Source of the DNA: Streptomyces sp. Ru73
GTDB taxonomy: Bacteria > Actinomycetota > Actinomycetes > Streptomycetales > Streptomycetaceae
Direction: 5' to 3'
Assembly (NCBI RefSeq): GCF_002920575.1
Contig: NZ_PQSQ01000021.1
Coordinates: forward strand, 1-64,000
Length of the DNA: 64,000 nucleotides
The position numbers and the translations under genes were made by a program. Under the pieces are notes generated by a model. The model was not told where the DNA came from. It made no database searches and was given only the letters and a program-made list of their open reading frames with translations. Position 1 is the first letter of the stretch. Each line of letters starts with the position of its first letter. Shown in pieces: positions 16,505 through 24,771 of this stretch.

Positions 16505-17332
16505 ATGACGACCACCGGAGGCGGGAGCGCGCGTACGGCGGACGGGCCGGGGACGGCCGTGGTCACCGGGGCCTCGTCCGGGATCGGCACCCGGTACGCC
16601 GAGCGGCTGGCCGAGGCCGGCTGGGACCTGGTGCTGGTGGCCCGGCGGGCGCAACGCCTGGAGGAGCTGGCGGGCCGGCTTCGGGAGTCGGCCGGGGTCG
16701 CCGTCGAGACGCTGGTCGCCGACCTGGCCGTGCCGGAGGACCTGGCGCGTACGGCCGGGCGGGTCGAGGCGGAGGACGTGGCGCTGCTGGTGAACAACGC
16801 GGGCATCAACGGCTACGGGTACTTCACCGAGGTCGACCCCGCGCTGCTGACGCGGGTGCTGAGCGTCAACGTCACGGCGCTGACCGTTCTGAGCCGGGCC
16901 GCCGTCCCCGGGATGCTGGAGCGCGGCCGGGGCGCGCTGGTCAATGTCGCCTCCCGGCTGGCGTTCGCCGGCTCGCTGCCGCCGGACCCGCTCCCCCGGC
17001 GCGCCGTGTACGGCGGTACGAAGGGGTACGTGGTCACCTTCACCCGGACGCTGGCGGCCGAACTGGCGGACACCCCGCTGCGCATCCAGGTGCTGTGCCC
17101 GGGGCTCACCGCCACCGAGTTCCACCTCACGACGGGCGAGGAGCCGGTCGGCGGTCTCGCGCAGCAGGTTCACGCGGAGGGCGGAATGCCGGTGGACGAG
17201 GTGGTGACGGCCTCGCTGGAGGCGCTGCGGCGCGGCGACGTGGTGTGCGTGCCCGGGCTGGCGGACCCGGACGAGGCGCTGGACCGGCTGGTCGCCGCCG
17301 AGGCGGGGATGCGGGGCATTCCCCGGGAATGA
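16505..17332 (+). CDS. short-chain dehydrogenase/reductase
   Basis: 275 residues, classical SDR. Cofactor motif VVTGASSGIGTRYAERL, NNAGINGYGYF (NNAG), Ser of NVASRLAF, and active-site YGGTKGY in the YxxxK position, so the catalytic Ser-Tyr-Lys set is complete. RxxR after the second strand (ARRAQR) suggests NADPH. Starts at ATG 16505 after GTGAGGGAGTG. Substrate unknown; no operon partner. Confidence 0.82.
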   Translation: MTTTGGGSARTADGPGTAVVTGASSGIGTRYAERLAEAGWDLVLVARRAQRLEELAGRLRESAGVAVETLVADLAVPEDLARTAGRVEAEDVALLVNNAGINGYGYFTEVDPALLTRVLSVNVTALTVLSRAAVPGMLERGRGALVNVASRLAFAGSLPPDPLPRRAVYGGTKGYVVTFTRTLAAELADTPLRIQVLCPGLTATEFHLTTGEEPVGGLAQQVHAEGGMPVDEVVTASLEALRRGDVVCVPGLADPDEALDRLVAAEAGMRGIPRE

Positions 17333-17474
17333 CCGGTGGCCGGCGGGCGTGCGGTTCCGGTGGCACGCCCCGGAGCACGGACCGGCGGGAAATGGCGCCG
17401 TACGGAGGTGTACTCCGCGCTCCGGGATGGCAGGTTTGCCCTGTCCCTGTTCCTCCGGACGAAGGAGCCTGCCG

Positions 17475-17879
17475 ATGCTGTTCGGCAAGGAGCACGTGAA
17501 GCGGTACGTCGAGACCGACGGCGCGGAAGGGCACGACTGGCAAGGCACCACGACGCTGATCCTCACCACCACCGGACGCAGGAGCGGCGAACGGCGCAGC
17601 ACGCCGCTGATCTACCAGCGCTTCGGTGACGACCTGCTGGTGGTGGCGTCCAAGGGCGGGTCGGACACGCCGCCGCTGTGGTACCTCAACCTGCAGGCCG
17701 ACCCGGAGGTCGAGGTGCAGGTGAAGGGGGACCGCTTCACCGCCCGCGCCCGGACGGCGACGGCGGAGGAGAAGCCGGCGATGTGGCGGACGATGGCGGC
17801 GGCCTGGCCGCAGTACGACGAGTACCAGCAGAAGACCGACCGGGAGATCCCGGTCGTGGTGCTGGAGCGCACGTCCTGA
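17475..17879 (+). CDS. F420H2-dependent reductase, Ddn-like
   Basis: 134 residues of the deazaflavin-dependent nitroreductase (Ddn) family. Motifs are LTTTGRRSGERRSTPLIY, LLVVASKGGSDTPPLWYLNL and PEVEVQVKGDRF, a split beta-barrel that binds F420. It probably reduces quinones or other electrophiles. ATG 17475 follows AAGGAG at 17462-17467. Length is typical. Confidence 0.85.
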   Translation: MLFGKEHVKRYVETDGAEGHDWQGTTTLILTTTGRRSGERRSTPLIYQRFGDDLLVVASKGGSDTPPLWYLNLQADPEVEVQVKGDRFTARARTATAEEKPAMWRTMAAAWPQYDEYQQKTDREIPVVVLERTS

Positions 17880-17993
17880 CGGCCCGGTGAAGCGGGGTTT
17901 GCCCAGGTGGGTCGTGGGATACCTGTGCGGCGAACAATCCGGGTGATTCCGGGCGCTCACCGGCCCGGATCCGAGAGCCTGCGGAGGTACGCC

Positions 17994-18326
17994 GTGACAG
18001 CACAGGTCAGCACCGAGTTGTGGGACGCCTTCCACTCCGCCGTCAACATGACGTCGCGCGAGCTGCAGGAGTGGCTGAGCGTCCAGGCAGCAGGACAGGA
18101 GTCCGAGGTGGTCCCCGACCAGGCCGGTGCGCCGCTCGGCCGGCACGTCCTGGAGATCCTGGGCAAGCGCCGTACCGACCTCACCGAGGACGACGCGCAG
18201 GTCATGCGGCGGGTGTGCGAGATCGTGGAGTCGCAGCGCGCCGACCGCCGCGACCCGCAGGCGGGCGGCTCCGACTGGCGTCACGGGCTGATGAACATCG
18301 GCCACGACCCGCTCAAGCCCGCCTGA
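17994..18326 (+). CDS. DUF3140 family protein
   Basis: 110 residues. The N-terminal LWDAFHSAVNMTSRELQEWL and the C-terminal DWRHGLMNIGHDPLK match DUF3140, a small helical family of unknown role; related proteins have been linked to DNA-associated or stress functions only by annotation. GTG 17994 has GGAGG 8 nt upstream, preferred over an in-frame start at 17907 with none. Confidence 0.75.
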   Translation: MTAQVSTELWDAFHSAVNMTSRELQEWLSVQAAGQESEVVPDQAGAPLGRHVLEILGKRRTDLTEDDAQVMRRVCEIVESQRADRRDPQAGGSDWRHGLMNIGHDPLKPA

Positions 18327-18402
18327 CCCCGCTGCCCGCTCGCTCCCGCCTCCTGCCCCTCCTGCCCGGCCCGTCGTACCGCGCGGGCGGGCGGGGCGTG
18401 CC

Positions 18403-19224
18403 TCAGGAAGACGTGCCGTCCGGGCCGGGCGGCGGCAGTGCGTCCAGCGCGGCCAGCCGCTCGGCGCCGCTCTCGGTGAGGCGCAGCGCGCGGTGCGTAC
18501 GTGCCCGTTCCAGCCAGCCCTGGGCGAGCAGCGCTTCGGTGAACGCGGCGCCCAGCCGGCCGGCCAGGTGGTGCCGCTGCTCGGTCCAGTCGACGCAGAA
18601 CCGCAGCAGGGGGCGGCGCGTCCGTGCCTGCTGGACGGCCGGCAGATCGACGCCGAAGGCCGCGCAGACCTCCTCGGCCTTCGGCCCCAGCGTGTAGGGA
18701 TGGTCCGGCAGCGGTGCGGCCAGCGGGTCGCCCGGCCGGCGCGCGGTGCCGGCGGTCCCGTCGGCCGCGACCAGCGCACCGTGTGCGAGCAGCGCCTCGG
18801 TGACGGCCACGCCGAGCCGGCCCGCGAGATGGTCGTAGCACGTACGGGCCTGCCGCAGCGCCTGCGCGCGGGTGCCGGCCCGCAGTGACGTGACGGGCGC
18901 GGTCGGGGCGAGGCGGGCCAGCGCCTCGACGGCGGCTGCGACGTCCGGCCCGGCGAGGCGGTAGTAGCGGCGGCGCCCGGACGGCTCGACGGTGAGCAGT
19001 CCGCCGGCCAGCAGCCGGGCCAGCTGGCCGCTGGCGGTCTGTGCGGAGACGCCCGCCTCCCGGGCGAGCACCCCGGCGGGCAGTGCCCGGCCGTCCAGCA
19101 GCGCGATCAGCAGCCGGGCCCGGGTCGGCTCGGCCAGCAGGGCAGCGACGGGCGCGACGTCGGCCTCGCCGCCGGGTGCCGAGGCGGTCCGGCCGGCGGG
19201 CGCGGGAGCGGTTCGGGTGGTCAT
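18403..19224 (-). CDS. ArsR-type regulator
   Basis: 273 residues. Winged-helix ArsR domain at residues 20-95 (AALLAEPTRARLLIALLDGRALPAGVLAREAGVSAQTAS, split over the first two helices) followed by two related halves: CYDHLAGRLGVAVTEALLAHG and HHLAGRLGAAFTEALLAQG, an internal duplication. No CxC metal-binding pair of the classic ArsR type is in the recognition helix. Divergent from an MFS exporter with a perfect inverted repeat between, so it likely represses that exporter. ATG 19224 precedes the HTH. Confidence 0.82.
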   Translation of the reverse strand: MTTRTAPAPAGRTASAPGGEADVAPVAALLAEPTRARLLIALLDGRALPAGVLAREAGVSAQTASGQLARLLAGGLLTVEPSGRRRYYRLAGPDVAAAVEALARLAPTAPVTSLRAGTRAQALRQARTCYDHLAGRLGVAVTEALLAHGALVAADGTAGTARRPGDPLAAPLPDHPYTLGPKAEEVCAAFGVDLPAVQQARTRRPLLRFCVDWTEQRHHLAGRLGAAFTEALLAQGWLERARTHRALRLTESGAERLAALDALPPPGPDGTSS

Positions 19225-19245
19225 GCCCCCAGTCTCGCGCAGCAT

Positions 19246-19268
19246 CGTTTCAGGGACCCCCTGAAACG
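19246..19268. promoter_or_regulatory. operator shared by the ArsR regulator and the MFS exporter
   Basis: CGTTTCAGGG (19246-19255) and CCCTGAAACG (19259-19268) are perfect 10-bp inverted repeats around ACC in the 65-bp divergent gap. Confidence 0.85.
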
Positions 19269-19289
19269 TTCCGGAGCCATGCTGGCCCC

Positions 19290-20723
19290 ATGACGACCCA
19301 GCGCCTGCCCGGCCCTTCCGCCTCCGCCGGCTCCCCGACACCGCCGCCCGCCGCGCCTCCGGAACCGCCGCGGCGGCGCGCCGCGATGCTGGTGGTGCTG
19401 TGTGCCGGGATGTTCCTCGTCCTGCTGGACGTGACGGTGGTGAACGTGGCCCTGCCCGGCATCGGCCGCGCGCTCGGCACCGGACTGCCCGGCCTGCAGG
19501 GGGTGGTCGACGGTTACGCGGTGGCGGTCGCCGGGCTGCTGCTCGGGGGCGGTGCCATCGGGGACCGGATCGGGCACCGCCGGCTGGTGCTGATCGGCTT
19601 CACGCTGTTCGCCGTCGCGTCGCTGGCCTGCGGGCTGGCGCCGGGCGCCACCGCGCTCGTGGCCGCACGCGTCGTACAGGGCGCGGGCGCGGCGCTCCTG
19701 CTGCCGGGCAGCATGGCGATGATCACCACGTGGTATCCGGGCCGCGCCGAGCAGGCCCGGGCGCTGGGCACTTGGGCCGCGGTGTCGTCCACGGCGCTGC
19801 CCGCGGGGCCGGTGCTGGGCGGCCTGGTCGTGGACGGTGTCGGCTGGCGCTGGCTGTTCCTGCTGAACGTACCGCTGGCCGGGCTGGCAGCGGTGCTGGT
19901 GGCCGTCCTCGTACGGGAACCGGCCGGGCAGCGCACGGCGGCGCCCCTGGACCTGCCCGGTCTGGTGCTGGCGCCGGTGGCGCTGGGGGCCGGGGTGTGG
20001 ACGGCGATCTGCGCGGGCCACGGGCAGGTGCGCGGTGCGGTGGCGGCCGCGGTGACGGCGGTCCTCGCGGGCGTGGCGCTGACGGCCGTCGAGCGCCGGG
20101 CCACGGCCCCGCTCCTCCCCCGTGACCTGCTGGCCCGGCCCGACGCGCGGCGGGCCAACACGGTCTGCCTGATCATGAACCTGGTGACCAACGGGACGCT
20201 GTTCGTGGTCACGTTGCTGCTCCAGCAGGTGCACGGGTACTCCGCGCGGACGGCCGGCCTGATGCTGCTGCCGCTCGCGCTGCCGCTGGTGCTGCTCGCA
20301 CCGGTCAGCGGCCGGCTGACGGCGCGTTACGGCCCCGGTCCGGTCGTCACCGCGGGCATCGGGTGCGCGGTGGCCGGGGCGCTGGGGCTGCTGGCCGCGG
20401 GCTCGGGCGGCGGCTATCCGCTGCTGCTGCCCGCACTGGTCGGGCTGGGCGTCGGTGACGGGCTGCTGACCACGGCCGCCGTCTCGGTCGCGATGGGGGA
20501 CGCGCCCGCCGACCGCAAGGGGGTGGCCGGGGGCGCCAACAACACCGCGCGGCAGGCCGGTACGGCACTGGGGGTCGCCCTGTACGGCGCGATCAGCGGC
20601 CCGGCCGCTCCGGCGGCCGCGTTCCTCACCCGCGTCCACGTGCTGGCCTGGGTCGGAACTGCCCTGTGGCTGACGGCACTCGGCGTGTGGACCGTGGTCG
20701 GGCGGCGGCACACGGAGGGCTGA
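19290..20723 (+). CDS. MFS exporter, DHA2 (14-helix) type
   Basis: 477 residues with about 14 membrane helices after a Pro-rich cytoplasmic N-terminus. DHA2 motifs are LLDVTVVNVALPGIGRALG (motif D1), GDRIGHRRLVLIG (motif A) and a motif C-like GPVLGGLVVD. It would export drugs or metabolites in exchange for protons. ATG 19290 has no Shine-Dalgarno; CATGCT ends 6 nt before it. Control by the divergent ArsR is likely. Confidence 0.85.
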   Translation: MTTQRLPGPSASAGSPTPPPAAPPEPPRRRAAMLVVLCAGMFLVLLDVTVVNVALPGIGRALGTGLPGLQGVVDGYAVAVAGLLLGGGAIGDRIGHRRLVLIGFTLFAVASLACGLAPGATALVAARVVQGAGAALLLPGSMAMITTWYPGRAEQARALGTWAAVSSTALPAGPVLGGLVVDGVGWRWLFLLNVPLAGLAAVLVAVLVREPAGQRTAAPLDLPGLVLAPVALGAGVWTAICAGHGQVRGAVAAAVTAVLAGVALTAVERRATAPLLPRDLLARPDARRANTVCLIMNLVTNGTLFVVTLLLQQVHGYSARTAGLMLLPLALPLVLLAPVSGRLTARYGPGPVVTAGIGCAVAGALGLLAAGSGGGYPLLLPALVGLGVGDGLLTTAAVSVAMGDAPADRKGVAGGANNTARQAGTALGVALYGAISGPAAPAAAFLTRVHVLAWVGTALWLTALGVWTVVGRRHTEG

Positions 20724-20765
20724 GGGGTGCGCGGCGCCCCCGAAGTACCGCCCCGGTGCGGAGGG

Positions 20766-20794
20766 TTGACACCGCTGGTTCAGACCTTTAGGTT
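20766..20794 (+). promoter_or_regulatory. chitinase-like promoter of the alginate-lyase-family gene
   Basis: TTGACA (20766-20771), 17-nt spacer, TAGGTT (20789-20794), close to the housekeeping consensus. Within the spacer TGGTTCAGACCT (20776-20787) matches 11 of 12 bases of the direct repeat TGGTCCAGACCT of Streptomyces chitinase promoters and resembles half of a DasR box. Confidence 0.65.
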
Positions 20795-20857
20795 CACCGA
20801 CCATCGCGCCTGTCCATAGAGGCGACCACCGTTCACATACAAGGACGGAACCCCCAC

Positions 20858-22111
20858 ATGCCCGTGCAGAGACGCCCCCACCGCGCGGCCCGCACCACCG
20901 GCACCGCGCTCCTCGCCGCCACCGCCCTGGCGGCCACCCTCGTCACCACGCTCACCACCGGCCCGGCCGCCGGTGCCGCCGCAGCCCCGCGCGCCGGTCA
21001 CGCCGGGGCGGCGGCACCGGCCGCCTTCACCCACCCCGGCGTCCTGGTCTCCCGCGGCCAGCTCGACTTCGTCCGGGAAAAGGTCAACTCCGGGGCCGAG
21101 CCCTGGAAGAGCGCGTACGACCGGATGAAGGCGAGCAAGTACGCCGCGCTGGACCGCACGCCCAAGCCCCGTGCCGTGGTGGAGTGCGGCTCCTACTCCG
21201 ACCCCGATTACGGCTGCACCGACGAGCGCGAGGACGCGCTCGCCGCGTACACCGACGCGCTGATCTGGTACGTCAGCCGGGACGAGCGGTACGCCAAGAA
21301 GGCGATCGCACTCATGGACGCCTGGTCGGGCACGATCGAGGACCACACCAACTCCAACGCCCCGCTGCAGACCGGCTGGGCGGGCTCGTCCTGGCCGCGG
21401 GCCGCCGAGATCATCCGGTACACCTACGACGGCTGGGCGCAGGACAAGGCCGACCGCTTCAAGACCATGCTGCGCGACGTCTACCTCCCCACGGTCCTCA
21501 AGGGCTCGCACTCCAACGGCAACTGGGAGCTGAGCATGATGGAGGCCGCAGTCGGCATCTCCGTCTTCCTCGACGACAAGGCGTCGTACGACAAGGCGAT
21601 GGCGAAGTTCCGCGCCCGGGTACCGGCGTACGTGTACCTGACCAAGGACGGCGACCTGCCGAAGACCGTGCCGGGCAGCGGGCTCGACACTCGCGACAAG
21701 GTCATCAAGTACTGGCAGGGCCAGTCCACGTTCGTGAACGGCCTCACGCAGGAGACCTGCCGCGATTTCACCCACACCGGGTACGGCATCTCCGCGATCT
21801 CGCACATCGCCGAGACCAGCCGCATCCAGGGCCAGGACCTGTACGGCACGGACGTCGGCGAGCGGCTGCGGTACGCACTGGGCTTCCAGGCCAGGTACGA
21901 GCTGGGCGAGGCGCCGCCGAACTGGCTGTGCGGCGGCAGCGTCAAGCGCGGCCTGGGCCCGGTCACCGAGGTCGGCTTCAACGCGCTGCACGGCCGGCTC
22001 GGCCAGGCCATGACGAACACGCAGAAGCTCACCGAGCGGAACCGCCCGGCCGGCTCCAACAACCTCTTCGTCGCCTGGGAGACGCTCACGCACGCGGAGA
22101 ACCCCCGGTAA
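20858..22111 (+). CDS. secreted alginate-lyase-family (PL5-like) protein
   Basis: 417 residues. An Arg-rich n-region and Ala/Thr core form the signal peptide to about residue 45 (AAGA/AAP area), and the mature protein is an alpha/alpha-toroid of the alginate lyase (PF05426) type. Typical parts are HPGVLVSRGQLDFVREKV, ALIWYVSRDERYAKKAI, SNGNWELSMMEAAVGISVF (Asn/Trp core) and FTHTGYGISAISHIAET, with His and Tyr in likely catalytic positions. It probably cleaves an acidic or amino-sugar-containing polysaccharide by beta-elimination; true substrate unknown. The start is ATG 20858 with AAGGACGGAAC upstream. Confidence 0.8.
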   Translation: MPVQRRPHRAARTTGTALLAATALAATLVTTLTTGPAAGAAAAPRAGHAGAAAPAAFTHPGVLVSRGQLDFVREKVNSGAEPWKSAYDRMKASKYAALDRTPKPRAVVECGSYSDPDYGCTDEREDALAAYTDALIWYVSRDERYAKKAIALMDAWSGTIEDHTNSNAPLQTGWAGSSWPRAAEIIRYTYDGWAQDKADRFKTMLRDVYLPTVLKGSHSNGNWELSMMEAAVGISVFLDDKASYDKAMAKFRARVPAYVYLTKDGDLPKTVPGSGLDTRDKVIKYWQGQSTFVNGLTQETCRDFTHTGYGISAISHIAETSRIQGQDLYGTDVGERLRYALGFQARYELGEAPPNWLCGGSVKRGLGPVTEVGFNALHGRLGQAMTNTQKLTERNRPAGSNNLFVAWETLTHAENPR

Positions 22112-22206
22112 GCCGCGATCTCCGGTGCCGCTGGCCGCACCGCGCGGTCCGCGGCACCGGGAAATTCGGGGGCCGCGCCGCCCGCGCGCTGTTAGCGTCC
22201 GCGCCC

Positions 22207-22923
22207 ATGACCGAGATCTTCAAGGACTTCACCGAAGTACAGCGCATCGACACCGATCCCGAGGTGGCCGCGCACCCGCTCATCGCGCTGGAGGCGGGCC
22301 GGCACAGCTGGTACAGCGGCTACCACCACCGGGACGGCTTCGCCGCACGGCTGCGGTACGCGTTCGACGACCGGACCGAGTACGGGGCGAGCGGGGTGCC
22401 GCTCGACCGGCTGCGGATCGGGAACTTCTGCCAGTTCGCCTCGGGCGTCACCTTCCTGCTGGGCGGCAACCACGGGCACGACACCCACCCCGACGCGGTG
22501 ACGCCGTACGGCTTCAACTTCTTCGCGCACGAGCACGACGCCTGGGCGCCGGCCGGCGACACCGTCATCGGGCACGAGGTGTGGCTCGGGTACGAGACGG
22601 TCGTCATGCCCGGGGTCCGCATCGGGACCGGCGCGGTCATCGGGGCGCGCACCGTCGTCGCCAAGGACGTCGCCCCCTACTCCGTGGTGGTCGGCGACAA
22701 CCGGGTCGTCCGGCACCGCTTCGACCCGCTGCGCCGCAAGCTGCTGTGGCGGACCGGCTGGTGGAACTGGAGCGACGAGCGGATCGCGGAAGCGCTCCCA
22801 CTGCTCCAGGGGCGGAGCGTAGCGGACCTCGCGCGGTACGCCGGGCTCGCGCCGGAGGACGTCGCCGACGATCCCGACCCGATCACGCTGACCGGTGACA
22901 GCGCCCTGCCACGCCACCTCTGA
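22207..22923 (+). CDS. CatB/Vat-type hexapeptide acetyltransferase 1
   Basis: 238-residue left-handed beta-helix O-acetyltransferase of the xenobiotic acetyltransferase class. Hexapeptide repeats run LRIGNFCQFASGVTFLLGG and VWLGYETVVMPGVRIGTGA; the catalytic His is in the GGNHGHDTH loop. It would acetylate a hydroxyl using acetyl-CoA. Automatic labels as chloramphenicol or streptogramin acetyltransferase are not justified from sequence alone. TAGCGT ends 8 nt before ATG 22207 and no Shine-Dalgarno is visible. Confidence 0.8.
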   Translation: MTEIFKDFTEVQRIDTDPEVAAHPLIALEAGRHSWYSGYHHRDGFAARLRYAFDDRTEYGASGVPLDRLRIGNFCQFASGVTFLLGGNHGHDTHPDAVTPYGFNFFAHEHDAWAPAGDTVIGHEVWLGYETVVMPGVRIGTGAVIGARTVVAKDVAPYSVVVGDNRVVRHRFDPLRRKLLWRTGWWNWSDERIAEALPLLQGRSVADLARYAGLAPEDVADDPDPITLTGDSALPRHL

Positions 22924-22933
22924 CCTGCGGTTT

Positions 22934-22980
22934 TGTGCAGATGTCGAAAGGCCCGGCGGAGAGGGTGTGACATCTGTACA
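22934..22980. promoter_or_regulatory. long inverted repeat upstream of the amino-acid permease
   Basis: TGTGCAGATGTC (22934-22945) and GACATCTGTACA (22969-22980) match in 11 of 12 positions around a 23-nt spacer, 228 bp upstream of the permease. Too widely spaced for a terminator of the preceding gene, more like a regulator site or two half-sites. Confidence 0.55.
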
Positions 22981-23207
22981 TGGTGGGGCGGGCGAATTCT
23001 TCCTAGCGTCTGCGTAACGCAAGATCGAACCCTCGTGGCCGCCGGGTGATCCCCGGCGCCCCGGGGACATCCCGGACGCCGGGCGTCCGCCCGCAGCGCC
23101 GCCGGCTCCCCGCCTCCCCACGCGACGCTCCCTCATCGCGGCCCGCCGCACCAGCGGCGCGCAGCCCTGCCCCGCAGGGATGGAATCCACCGAATGCCGA
23201 GGACCGT

Positions 23208-24641
23208 ATGAGCACGCAACCGACGACCGACGTGGCGCCGCCGCCCTCCGCCCCCGGTGACGGCCCGGGCCCGTCGGACGGCCTGAAGGCCGGGCTCAAA
23301 AACCGCCACCTGTCCATGATCGCCATCGGCGGAGTGATCGGCGCCGGCCTGTTCGTCGGGTCCGGCTCCGGCATCGCCGCCGCCGGACCCGCCATCCTCC
23401 TCTCGTACGCGCTGGTCGGCGCGCTGGTCGTGTGCGTGATGCGGATGCTGGGCGAGATGGCCGCCGCCTACCCCAGCTCCGGTTCGTTCTCGGCCTACGC
23501 CGACCGGGCGCTCGGCCGCTGGGCCGGCTTCTCCATCGGCTGGCTGTACTGGTTCTTCTGGGTCGTGGTGCTGGCCGTCGAAGCCACGGCGGGCGCCAAG
23601 ATCCTCGCGGGCTGGGTACCGGCCGTGCCGCAGTGGGGCTGGGCCCTGATCGTGATGCTGGTGCTCACGGCCACGAACCTGGCGTCCGTCGCCTCGTACG
23701 GCGAGTTCGAGTTCTGGTTCGCGGGGATCAAGGTCGTCGCCATCGCCGCCTTCGTCGTGATCGGCCTGCTGGCCGTCTTCGGCGTCCTGCCCGGCGCGCA
23801 CGGCGACACCGCGGGGATCGCCAACCTCACCGCGCACGGCGGGTTCCTGCCGCACGGTCCGGGGTCGATCCTCACCGGCGTGCTGATGGTGGTCTTCTCC
23901 TTCATGGGCAGCGAGATCGTCACGCTCGCGGCGGGCGAGTCCGCGAACCCGCAGCGCGCGGTCACCAAAGCGACCAACAGCGTCATCTGGCGGATCGCGG
24001 TCTTCTACCTCGGCTCGATCTTCATCGTGGTCAGCCTGCTGCCGTGGAACGACCCCTCGATCGTCAAGGACGGCAGCTACGTCGCGGCCCTGAACGCGAT
24101 CGGCATCCCGCACGCCGGTGAGGTCATGAACGTGATCGTGCTGACGGCGGTGCTGTCCTGCCTGAACTCCGGGCTCTACACCGCGTCCCGCATGGCCTTC
24201 TCGCTCGGCGAGCGCGGGGACGCGCCGAAGGCGTTCGCGCGGACCAGCGCACGCGGCGTGCCGCGCGCCGCGATCCTCTCCTCCGTCCTCTTCGGCTTCG
24301 TCGCGGTGTTCTTCAACTACGAGTGGCCCGACACCGTCTTCGCCTTCCTGCTGAACTCCTCCGGTGCCGTCGCGCTCTTCGTGTGGCTGGTCATCTGTTT
24401 CGCGCAGCTGCGGATGCGCGGGATGATCCTGCGGGACGACCCGTCGAAGCTGGTCGTGAAGATGTGGCTGTTCCCGTACCTGACCTGGGCGGCCATCGGC
24501 GTGATCTCCTTCGTGCTGGTCTACATGCTCACCGACCCCGACGGGCGGCAGCAGGTCACGCTGTCGCTGCTGGCCGCCGCGCTGGTGGTGGGGATCGCGC
24601 TGGTGCGGGACCGGCTGCGCGCGAAGCGGGTCTCCGCCTGA
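23208..24641 (+). CDS. APC amino-acid permease, GabP/AroP type
   Basis: 477 residues with about 12 membrane helices. Amino acid-polyamine-organocation motifs: LKAGLKNRHLSMIAIGGVIGAGLFVGSG at the first helix, FSFMGSEIVTLAAGESANPQRAVTKA in the consensus amphipathic region, and SGLYTASRMAFSLGERGDAPKAF near residue 325. Imports an amino acid such as GABA or a related compound with protons. Start at ATG 23208 with GAGGACC upstream. The 284-bp leader (22924-23207) holds the inverted repeat and no other gene. Confidence 0.85.
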   Translation: MSTQPTTDVAPPPSAPGDGPGPSDGLKAGLKNRHLSMIAIGGVIGAGLFVGSGSGIAAAGPAILLSYALVGALVVCVMRMLGEMAAAYPSSGSFSAYADRALGRWAGFSIGWLYWFFWVVVLAVEATAGAKILAGWVPAVPQWGWALIVMLVLTATNLASVASYGEFEFWFAGIKVVAIAAFVVIGLLAVFGVLPGAHGDTAGIANLTAHGGFLPHGPGSILTGVLMVVFSFMGSEIVTLAAGESANPQRAVTKATNSVIWRIAVFYLGSIFIVVSLLPWNDPSIVKDGSYVAALNAIGIPHAGEVMNVIVLTAVLSCLNSGLYTASRMAFSLGERGDAPKAFARTSARGVPRAAILSSVLFGFVAVFFNYEWPDTVFAFLLNSSGAVALFVWLVICFAQLRMRGMILRDDPSKLVVKMWLFPYLTWAAIGVISFVLVYMLTDPDGRQQVTLSLLAAALVVGIALVRDRLRAKRVSA

Positions 24642-24771
24642 CCCGCTGCGGGGACAGCACGGCGCCGCGGCCGGCCCGTCCGATTCAGCGGAGGGCGAAG
24701 AAAGCCGCCGGACAGGGACGTAACCAGGATTGCTGGTGACGCGGTGGGCCCTTCCGTACCAGGATGGGCCC

